NCBI RefSeq assembly: GCF_003201815.1
Contig: NZ_QJKB01000019.1
Coordinates: 1-64,000 of the forward strand
DNA length: 64,000 nucleotides
Source: Undibacterium pigrum
GTDB lineage: Bacteria; Pseudomonadota; Gammaproteobacteria; Burkholderiales; Burkholderiaceae_D
Direction of reading: 5' to 3'
Shown: piece by piece, positions 57,624 to 64,000 of the stretch
Position numbering within the stretch: the first letter of the stretch is position 1
Layout: each line of letters begins with the position of its first letter
Notes under the pieces: generated by a model
Seen by the model: the letters and a program-made list of their open reading frames with translations, nothing else
The model's database searches: none
Told to the model about the DNA's origin: nothing
Program-made: the position numbers and the translations under genes

Positions 57624-58256
57624 ATGACATTGTCACCTTCCTTTCCGCAGCAAGCGTTATGGCAAAAATCTGCGAACTGGGCAGGGATTATTCTATTGCA
57701 CCTGATCCTGTTGCTGGGTTTGCGGCAGATACACGGGCGATATGTCGCCAGGCAAGACGGGTTGGTGTATCTGGATGTCAGTATGGTGCAAGCTGTGCCA
57801 AAGTCTCTTCCCAAAGCCAGGCCTGAAACGCAGCCTGAAGTTATCCGGATACCCAGGACAGTCATGTCCGGATTGCCCTCTGTCCGTGAAAAGAACAGGT
57901 CAGTTTCTATAGACGTATCGCCTGAATCACAGACCTTTCCCGTAACTGATGTACCAGCTACTCAAGTTGCGACAGAGAGTAAATCAGCCTCGCTGGATCT
58001 CGATGCCTTGCGGCGCGGTGCTGTTGCGAATGACAAGAAGCAGCGTTTGAAAGAACCCGCACTGGCTTTTACCCAGCCTGTCACTGAATTGAGAATGGAA
58101 GAAAAATTTGGCAGGGATGTCGCGGATGCCAAACGCAAAAACTGCATGAATGCGTATTCTCAAGGAGCGAGGGTAGGGAATGTTGCCATATCTGGTTTGC
58201 TTGTCGCCGGGGTGATCGTGGCGGATACGGTAAGCGGGAAGGGGTGTAAGTGGTGA
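57624..58256 (+). CDS. Unknown protein with one membrane helix
   Basis: 210 residues. An N-terminal TM (AGIILLHLILLLGL) is followed by a Pro/Ser-rich region, a basic stretch (RRGAVANDKKQRLKEPALAF) and a second hydrophobic part near the C-terminus (VAISGLLVAGVIVADTV). TonB-like layout but no TonB box. Not recognised. Confidence 0.65.
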   Translation: MTLSPSFPQQALWQKSANWAGIILLHLILLLGLRQIHGRYVARQDGLVYLDVSMVQAVPKSLPKARPETQPEVIRIPRTVMSGLPSVREKNRSVSIDVSPESQTFPVTDVPATQVATESKSASLDLDALRRGAVANDKKQRLKEPALAFTQPVTELRMEEKFGRDVADAKRKNCMNAYSQGARVGNVAISGLLVAGVIVADTVSGKGCKW

Positions 58257-58262
58257 CTGGAA

Positions 58263-58286
58263 ATTCGCAAAGCATGCTTTGCGAAT
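58263..58286. terminator. 24-bp palindrome between converging genes
   Basis: ATTCGCAAAGCA and TGCTTTGCGAAT form a perfect palindrome between the unknown gene and trpC. Likely a shared terminator hairpin, with T-rich sequence following on the plus strand. Confidence 0.6.
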
Positions 58287-58330
58287 CCCTGAAAACATTT
58301 TTTGATAAAAAAGAAAACAGAATTCGGCAA

Positions 58331-59131
58331 TCAGCCAAACACCTTCGCCAGTTCTGCCCCCGGGTTTTCAGCCCGCATAAAAGCCTCTCCCACTAAAAAT
58401 CCATGTACATTAGCTTCTCGCATGCGGGTGGCATCAGCTGCTGACATGATGCCGGATTCAGTAATCACCAGTTTGTCTGGCGTAATCCTTGGCAGCAAAC
58501 CTATGGTCGTATCCAGCGACACTTCAAAGGTACGCAGGTTACGGTTATTGATGCCCAGCATGGCAGTCTTGAGTTTTAGCGCGGCTTCCAGCTCTTGCGC
58601 GTCATGTACCTCCACCAGCACACCCATGGCCAGTTCATGTGCGCAGGCTTCCAGGTCGGCCATCAGGCCGTGATCAAGCGCAGAGACGATCAGCAGGATG
58701 CAATCTGCCCCCCATTGCCTGGCTTGGTAGATCTGGTAAGGATCGATCATGAAATCCTTGCGCAATGCTGGCAAAATGCAAGCCGCACGCGCCTGTTGCA
58801 GGTATTCAGGCGCACCCTGGAAGAATTGCACATCGGTCAGCACAGACAAACAGGCAGCACCATGTTCTGCATAGCTTTGCGCGATCTCTGCTGGGTGAAA
58901 ATCAGGACGTAGCACGCCTTTTGAAGGCGAGGCTTTTTTGATTTCAGCAATGACCGCTGCCTTGCCCGCCGCAATCTTGCCACGCAAACTGCCTTCAAAA
59001 CTGCGCAGGTCTGCTTGCGCTTCCTTGTTGCTCTCTACTTCAGCACGCAGGCTGGCAAAGGATTGATATTTCTTTGCCGCCGCCACTTCATCGGCTTTGA
59101 CTGCCAGGATTTTATTTAAAACATCAGACAT
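58331..59131 (-). CDS. trpC: Indole-3-glycerol phosphate synthase
   Basis: 266 residues. [18 protein letters not shown] (near 65) and [21 protein letters not shown] and [15 protein letters not shown] are the usual blocks. Makes indole-3-glycerol phosphate from CdRP. Last gene of the trp operon. Confidence 0.97.
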   Translation of the reverse strand: MSDVLNKILAVKADEVAAAKKYQSFASLRAEVESNKEAQADLRSFEGSLRGKIAAGKAAVIAEIKKASPSKGVLRPDFHPAEIAQSYAEHGAACLSVLTDVQFFQGAPEYLQQARAACILPALRKDFMIDPYQIYQARQWGADCILLIVSALDHGLMADLEACAHELAMGVLVEVHDAQELEAALKLKTAMLGINNRNLRTFEVSLDTTIGLLPRITPDKLVITESGIMSAADATRMREANVHGFLVGEAFMRAENPGAELAKVFG

Positions 59132-59135
59132 AAGC

Positions 59136-60167
59136 TTACTTCCCTAATTGCTGGGTGACTGCGATGAACTGTTCCAGCTTGGCCTTGGCTGCACCTGATG
59201 AGATAGCTGCTTGTGCCAGTTTGACGCCATCTGCAATCGACGTGGCTATGCCCGCACCATACAAGGCTGTACCGGCATTCAGGGCGACGATATCAGTTGC
59301 TGCGCCTTCGACATTGTTCATCACTTCAAGTATCTTCGCTTTTGATTCGTCTGCGCCAGAGACGCGCAGATTGCGGTTGGATACCATCTGCAAACCAAAG
59401 TCTTCCGGGTGGATATCATATTCGCGGATTTCACCATTCACCAGTTCGCCCACCATGGTCGGTGCGCCTAGTGATACTTCATCCATATTGTCACGCCCCC
59501 ATACCACCAGCGCATGTTGCGCACCAAGTCTTTGCAAGACGCGCACCTGTATACCAACCAGGTCAGGATGGAATACACCCATCAAAATATTTGGCGCGCC
59601 TGCTGGATTCGTCAATGGCCCCAGAATATTGAAGATGGTACGCACACCCAGTTCACGGCGCACTGGTGCAGCATGTTTCATCGCTGCATGGTGATTAGGT
59701 GCAAACATGAAGCCTATGCCGGTTTGTGCTATCGACTGGGCGATCTGTTCAGGCTTGAGATTGATGTTCGCTCCCAATGATTCGAGCACATCAGCACTGC
59801 CGGAAGAAGAAGACACACTGCGGCCACCATGCTTGGCAACGCGCGCACCGGCAGCAGCCGTGACAAACATGGATGCAGTAGAAATATTGAAGGTATGCGC
59901 GCCATCACCACCAGTGCCAACGATATCGATCATATTGGTGGTGTTTGCCAGCGGCACCTTGGTCGAGAATTCACGCATGACCTGGGCGGCTGCCGTGATC
60001 TCGCCTATGCTTTCTTTCTTGACGCGCAAGCCCATGGTCAGCGCGGTGATCATGACTGGCGACATTTCGCCACCCATCAGTTTGCGGAACAGGAACAGCA
60101 TTTCATCGTGAAAAATTTCACGGTGTTCGATCAGGCGTGTCAGTGCTTCTTGTTGAGAGATGGTCAT
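59136..60167 (-). CDS. trpD: Anthranilate phosphoribosyltransferase
   Basis: 343 residues. [45 protein letters not shown], and [17 protein letters not shown] are the diagnostic blocks. Overlaps trpG by 4 bp. Confidence 0.97.
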   Translation of the reverse strand: MTISQQEALTRLIEHREIFHDEMLFLFRKLMGGEMSPVMITALTMGLRVKKESIGEITAAAQVMREFSTKVPLANTTNMIDIVGTGGDGAHTFNISTASMFVTAAAGARVAKHGGRSVSSSSGSADVLESLGANINLKPEQIAQSIAQTGIGFMFAPNHHAAMKHAAPVRRELGVRTIFNILGPLTNPAGAPNILMGVFHPDLVGIQVRVLQRLGAQHALVVWGRDNMDEVSLGAPTMVGELVNGEIREYDIHPEDFGLQMVSNRNLRVSGADESKAKILEVMNNVEGAATDIVALNAGTALYGAGIATSIADGVKLAQAAISSGAAKAKLEQFIAVTQQLGK

Positions 60168-60736
60168 GATGCTGTTCCAGTCAAAAAGTTTTTCAGCAGG
60201 GCGTGGCCATGCTCGGACAAGATGGATTCGGGATGAAATTGCACGCCTTCGAGATTGAATTCCTTATGGCGCACACCCATGATTTCACCGTCATCTGTCC
60301 ATGCAGTCACTTCCAGGCAATCCGGCAGGCTGGCACGTTCTATTGCCAGCGAGTGGTAACGGGTAATTGTGTAAGGGCTGGGCAAATTTCTGAAGACACC
60401 AACGCCAGTGTGGGCAATCGCAGAAGTCTTGCCATGCATGACTTGCTTGGCACGGATAACCTTGCCACCAAATGCCGCGCCTATGGCCTGGTGACCAAGG
60501 CAGACACCCAGGATAGGCGTCTTGCCAGCAAACCGTTCTATGACGGCGATGGAAACGCCTGCTTCTGCCGGTGTACAGGGGCCGGGGGAAATACAGATAT
60601 GATCAGGCTTCAGTGCTTCAATTTCTTCTATCGTAATTTCATCATTACGGTAGGTACGCACATCTTCACCCAGCTCGGCAAAATACTGCACCAGGTTGTA
60701 GGTGAAGGAATCGTAGTTGTCTATCATCAGTAACAT
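60164..60736 (-). CDS. trpG: Anthranilate synthase glutamine amidotransferase subunit
   Basis: 190 residues. Class I amidotransferase with nucleophile Cys in [10 protein letters not shown], and His/Glu in [10 protein letters not shown]. Provides ammonia to TrpE. Separated from trpE by the GxxExxY cassette. Confidence 0.96.
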   Translation of the reverse strand: MLLMIDNYDSFTYNLVQYFAELGEDVRTYRNDEITIEEIEALKPDHICISPGPCTPAEAGVSIAVIERFAGKTPILGVCLGHQAIGAAFGGKVIRAKQVMHGKTSAIAHTGVGVFRNLPSPYTITRYHSLAIERASLPDCLEVTAWTDDGEIMGVRHKEFNLEGVQFHPESILSEHGHALLKNFLTGTAS

Positions 60737-60747
60737 AAGTAAGACCT

Positions 60748-60775
60748 CTCAACACAGAGTCACGGAGACACAGAG
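60748..60775 (+). repeat. Inverted terminal repeat of the GxxExxY cassette, right (low-coordinate)
   Basis: 28 bp, starting CTCAACACAGAG. Inverted relative to 61154-61181, matching at 25 of 28 positions. A related 13-bp stretch TTTCACAGAGAAA follows at 60776 and holds the stop codon of the cassette gene. Confidence 0.75.
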
Positions 60776-60777
60776 TT

Positions 60778-61197
60778 TCACAGAGAAACCCTTTTGATCC
60801 CGCTTTTTAATACGGGCACCATGAAATTAATAAGTAATCCAGTTTTATAACCAGTCAAACGTAAATAAGTCAGCAGTTGTGCTGTATGAACTGGCAATAA
60901 TGACTCAATCGCTTTTAGTTCTAGCACCAGGCTATCTTCAACTACCAGATCAAGCCGATAAGCAGACTCTACCTCCACACCTTTATAGGCAATGTCCAGT
61001 GAGACCTGACGTTTGAAACTGAGTTTGCGCAAATACAGTTCATGACAAAGACAGCTTTCATACGCACTCTCCAAAAGACCTGGACCCAGATGCTTGTGCA
61101 CTTCTATTGCTGCACCGATGACTTGTTCACTCAATAAGTCATTCTCTGTTTTTCTCTGTGTCTCGGTGTCTCTGTGGTGAGCTTTTTGGTCTGGCAT
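60778..61197 (-). CDS. GxxExxY family protein
   Basis: 139 residues from ATG 61197. Core LLSEQVIGAAIEVHKHLGPGLLESAYESCLCHEL carries GPGLLESAYE (GxxExxY). YRLDLVVEDSLVLELKAIE resembles a PD-(D/E)xK nuclease-like core with D and E-x-K. The N-terminal HHRDTETQRK stretch is encoded by the left inverted repeat. Family function unknown. It sits between trpE and trpG, starting 5 bp after the trpE stop. Confidence 0.88.
   Translation of the reverse strand: MPDQKAHHRDTETQRKTENDLLSEQVIGAAIEVHKHLGPGLLESAYESCLCHELYLRKLSFKRQVSLDIAYKGVEVESAYRLDLVVEDSLVLELKAIESLLPVHTAQLLTYLRLTGYKTGLLINFMVPVLKSGIKRVSL
61154..61181 (-). repeat. Inverted terminal repeat of the GxxExxY cassette, left (high-coordinate)
   Basis: 28 bp within the 5' coding part of the GxxExxY gene, reading on the minus strand CTCACCACAGAG at its start. 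It pairs with 60748-60775 as described there, three mismatches. Confidence 0.75.
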
Positions 61198-61201
61198 TTG
61201 A

Positions 61202-62698
61202 TCAAATTTCCCCATCCAGGCCATCTTGCACTTGTTCTGCTGCACGCAAAACTGCGCGTGCCTTGTTTTCGGTTTCCTGCCATTCCATTTCTGGTACTGA
61301 ATCAGCCACCACGCCAGCGGCTGCCTGCACATACAGCATGCCGTCTTTCAATACGCCAGTGCGTATCGCAATTGCCAGATCCATTTCACCGCCGAAGGAC
61401 AGGTAACCGCAGGCACCGCCATAGATGCCGCGTTTGACGGGTTCGAGTTCATCGATGAGTTCCATTGCCCTGACTTTCGGCGCGCCAGACAAGGTGCCAG
61501 CCGGGAAGGTGGCTTTCAAAACATCAAGGTTGGACAAGTCGGCTTGCAAGACACCTTCTACATTCGAGACGATGTGTTGTACATGTGAATATTTTTCTAT
61601 GACCATCTGGTCAGTGACCTTGACGCTGCCAGTCTGGGCGATGCGGCCTATGTCATTGCGGGCCAGGTCTATCAACATCACGTGTTCGGCGATTTCTTTC
61701 GGGTCGGCCAGTAATTCTTTCGCCAGTTCTGCATCGCGTTCTGGTGTGGCGCCGCGTGGGCGCGTGCCAGCCAGTGGGCGTATGGTGACTTTCTTGCTGC
61801 CATCATTCAGGCTTTCATTGCGCACCAGGATTTCTGGGGATGCACCTATGATCTGCATATCGCCAAAATTATAGAAATACATATACGGCGAAGGGTTCAG
61901 CGAACGCAGGGCGCGGTATAGTGACAGCGGTGAATCGACATAAGGTTTCTTGATGCGCTGACCAACCTGCACCTGCATGAGGTCACCAGCCATGATGTAT
62001 TCCTTGGCTTTTTCTACCGCCTTTAAATAATCTTCCTTGGCAAAGTCGCGTATGGATTCTGTACGGACAGATGCCGATGTGACAGGGGCATCCACACTAC
62101 GGCGCAGCATGGCGCGCAAGTCTTTCAGGCGTTGGCGGGCTTTGGACCAGGCTTCTGGCTGGGTAGGGTCGGCATAGACGATGAGGTAGAGTTTGCCGGA
62201 GACATTGTCGATAACGGCCAGTTCTTCCGTCAGCAGTAACTGGATTTCTGGCAAGCCCAGATCATCTTTTGGTGCCTTGCCAGCCAGGCGTTTTTCTACA
62301 TGGCGCACAGCGTCATAGCCAAAGTAACCAGCCAGGCCTCCGCAGAAGCGTGGCAGGCCAGGGCGCAATGCCACCTTGAAACGCGCCTGGAATTCAGCGA
62401 TGAAATCCAGCGGGTTCATCTCGCGGCTCTCTATGACCTGGCCATTTTTCAGGACTTCGACTTTGTCACCAAAGCTGCGCACCAGGGTATTGGCGGGCAA
62501 GCCTATGAAGGAATAGCGGCCAAAACGCTCGCCACCCATGACGGATTCAAGCAAGAAAGTATTCTTGCCCGCATTCTGGGTTTGCGCGAGTTTCAGATAC
62601 AGGGTGAGCGGGGTTTCCAGATCGGCGAAGGCTTCCGCAATCATGGGGATACGGTTGTAGCCTTGCGCGGCCAACGATTTGAATTCGAGTTCGGTCAT
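61202..62698 (-). CDS. trpE: Anthranilate synthase component I
   Basis: 498 residues. IRPLAGTRPRGATPERDAELA, DLARNDIGRIAQTGSV, and the terminal GTLSGAPKVRAMELIDELEP and AGVVADSVPEMEWQETENKARA are the chorismate-binding blocks. Converts chorismate and ammonia to anthranilate. Preceded by gph and rpe, the usual betaproteobacterial order. Confidence 0.97.
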   Translation of the reverse strand: MTELEFKSLAAQGYNRIPMIAEAFADLETPLTLYLKLAQTQNAGKNTFLLESVMGGERFGRYSFIGLPANTLVRSFGDKVEVLKNGQVIESREMNPLDFIAEFQARFKVALRPGLPRFCGGLAGYFGYDAVRHVEKRLAGKAPKDDLGLPEIQLLLTEELAVIDNVSGKLYLIVYADPTQPEAWSKARQRLKDLRAMLRRSVDAPVTSASVRTESIRDFAKEDYLKAVEKAKEYIMAGDLMQVQVGQRIKKPYVDSPLSLYRALRSLNPSPYMYFYNFGDMQIIGASPEILVRNESLNDGSKKVTIRPLAGTRPRGATPERDAELAKELLADPKEIAEHVMLIDLARNDIGRIAQTGSVKVTDQMVIEKYSHVQHIVSNVEGVLQADLSNLDVLKATFPAGTLSGAPKVRAMELIDELEPVKRGIYGGACGYLSFGGEMDLAIAIRTGVLKDGMLYVQAAAGVVADSVPEMEWQETENKARAVLRAAEQVQDGLDGEI

Positions 62699-62971
62699 GG
62701 TTTTCTTTCAACCGCCTGCCTGCTCCTGAAACTTGTGCACGCGTCTGCAACAGCAGCCAGCAGCGCACGCAAATTCGCTCAAGAGAGTATGGACGGGTAA
62801 GACAGATTGATATAACAAGCAAGAAGATGTGCTGGGGATGTGCACAGCCACTCGCGGCATTCGTGTATTAACAGAATTGCCAGCGTCGCCATAGCCAGGC
62901 CTCAAAAGTGCCTGGAGTGATCATGGAACGTTTGTTATCGATGAACATTCGTTATGTGAATGGTTTGAAAG

Positions 62972-63655
62972 TCAATGAGAGTTTTTCGCTGACAGCAGTT
63001 GTGCTGCTATCAACAGGGTTTCGACTATACCATCACTTTGAATATTTTGTACAGCTTCGCCGTGATTGTATCCATACGGCACTGTCAAGACAGGGCAACC
63101 GGCAGCGCGGGCTGCAATCGCATCATTGCTGGAATCTCCTATGGCCAGCACTTGTGACGGTGACAGGTCGAGAGCCTGGCAGGCTTCCAGCATCGGCAGG
63201 GGATCAGGTTTCTTTTTTGCAAAGCTGTCGCCACCATAGACTTGCTCAAAATACGAGCTGATTTCTTTCTTTTGCATCAGCGGCAGGGCAAAGGCCAGTG
63301 GCTTATTGGTGACGCAGACCAGGCGCAGGCCCAGATCGCGCATGGCTTGCAGGCCCTCATGCACCTCAGGGTAAAGCTGGCTGTGGTCACCATTGATAGC
63401 CAGGTAATGACGCTGGTAAGCAGCCAATGCATCATCAAAGCGTGCTGCTACGCCATCGGCATCAAAATCCAGAGACAGAACTTGCTGGATAAGATTTTCA
63501 GAACCCTTGCCTACCATGGTCTTGATGACATCCAGCGTCAGTGGTGCCAGCGCAAAGTCTTCACGCATGCGGTTGATGGCGACCAGGAAATCTGGCGCAG
63601 TATCTATCATGGTGCCGTCGAGATCGATGATGGCGGCTTTGATGTGGTTGAACAT
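62972..63655 (-). CDS. gph: Phosphoglycolate phosphatase
   Basis: 227 residues from ATG 63655; longer start 63685 not preferred. HAD motifs: DLDGTMIDTAPDF, CVTNKP, KKPDPLPMLEA and IGDSSNDAIAARAAG. Removes phosphoglycolate. Between rpe and trpE. Confidence 0.95.
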   Translation of the reverse strand: MFNHIKAAIIDLDGTMIDTAPDFLVAINRMREDFALAPLTLDVIKTMVGKGSENLIQQVLSLDFDADGVAARFDDALAAYQRHYLAINGDHSQLYPEVHEGLQAMRDLGLRLVCVTNKPLAFALPLMQKKEISSYFEQVYGGDSFAKKKPDPLPMLEACQALDLSPSQVLAIGDSSNDAIAARAAGCPVLTVPYGYNHGEAVQNIQSDGIVETLLIAAQLLSAKNSH

Positions 63656-63720
63656 GGCGGAGGCGATCAGAGATAGGCTTTCCACCTGCTGTGGCGAAAA
63701 GCCTGGAGGTAAATAGAGGA

Positions 63721-64000
63721 TTAAACCTTGGACAACTCAACACGCATGGCGTCAATGATGGCCTTGTAGTCGGGTTTGCCAAATATGGCAGAACCGGCAA
63801 CAAAGGTATCGGCACCGGCACGGGCTATCTCTGCGATGTTCTCGATTTTGACGCCGCCGTCCACTTCCAGCATGATGTCGCGGCCAGATTCATCAATGAT
63901 CTTGCGGGCTTGCGCAATTTTCTTCAGTGTATGCGGGATAAAGGTCTGACCGCCAAAGCCAGGGTTGATCGACATGATCAAAACGATATCGACTTTATCG
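63721..64000 (-). CDS. rpe: Ribulose-phosphate 3-epimerase, C-terminal part
   Basis: The frame is open to the window edge, so the N-terminus is missing. [18 protein letters not shown] and [12 protein letters not shown] plus [12 protein letters not shown] are the conserved TIM-barrel blocks including the metal-binding Asp. Pentose phosphate pathway. Confidence 0.96.
   Translation of the reverse strand, partial: DKVDIVLIMSINPGFGGQTFIPHTLKKIAQARKIIDESGRDIMLEVDGGVKIENIAEIARAGADTFVAGSAIFGKPDYKAIIDAMRVELSKV

Noticed and set aside
1-64000. CRISPR array, insertion sequence, integrase or replication origin
   Set aside because: No spaced direct repeats, transposase motif, attachment duplication or DnaA-box cluster was seen.

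Overview
The window comes from a betaproteobacterium of the order Burkholderiales. The best marker is the right end, where rpe, gph, trpE, trpG, trpD and trpC run together on the minus strand. hemA-prfA, minCDE and many ABC transporters also fit, and overall gene style suggests an Oxalobacteraceae-like genome. That family-level placement is inference. No prophage, IS element, CRISPR array or replication origin was seen. There is one tRNA gene (tRNA-Phe).

Left end (1-9.1 kb): this is the least ordinary part. On the minus strand an APS kinase gene (cysC) is followed by a sulfotransferase gene, which overlaps by 4 bp the start of a giant repetitive DUF4347 surface protein that runs off the window. 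Facing away on the plus strand are a GNAT acetyltransferase, an Asp/Asn beta-hydroxylase-like oxygenase, a second unrelated sulfotransferase and a phage-tail-collar (microcystin-dependent-type) protein; a small DUF6916-like gene sits between the two arms. The locus reads as machinery for making and chemically modifying (sulfating, hydroxylating, acetylating) two exported structural proteins. It is my best candidate for an undescribed system.

9.1-20.4 kb is housekeeping: prmC, dsbB, prfA, hemA; an OmpR-type regulator, a LysM-FecR protein and a CHASE2 histidine kinase in one signalling operon; and minCDE.

20.7-33.2 kb: an eight-gene organosulfur scavenging operon (acyl-CoA-dehydrogenase-like flavoprotein, MetNIQ-type transporter, NtaA/DszA-type monooxygenase, SsuABC-type transporter), then a LysR regulator divergent from an EamA transporter and an aldo/keto reductase, then a cyclic-nucleotide-binding protein with an AI-2E family membrane protein.

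33.2-52 kb is accessory: a penicillin acylase, a MerR regulator, an rtcB-prfH RNA/ribosome repair pair, a zeta-toxin-like kinase with a small partner, two secreted or lipoprotein hydrolases (one a glycerophosphodiester phosphodiesterase), a guanidine exporter gene behind a probable guanidine-II riboswitch, tauABC, a hipBA module with three evenly spaced operator-like palindromes, and an AraC/VOC/small-membrane-protein operon. tRNA-Phe follows, with an unrecognised 35-codon ORF and terminators beside it.

52-64 kb: a UbiH-type hydroxylase, dsbC, a MobA-like nucleotidyltransferase, a DUF3429 protein, an M61 peptidase, an unknown protein, and the trp operon. The trp operon is interrupted between trpE and trpG by a GxxExxY-protein cassette bounded by 28-bp inverted repeats.
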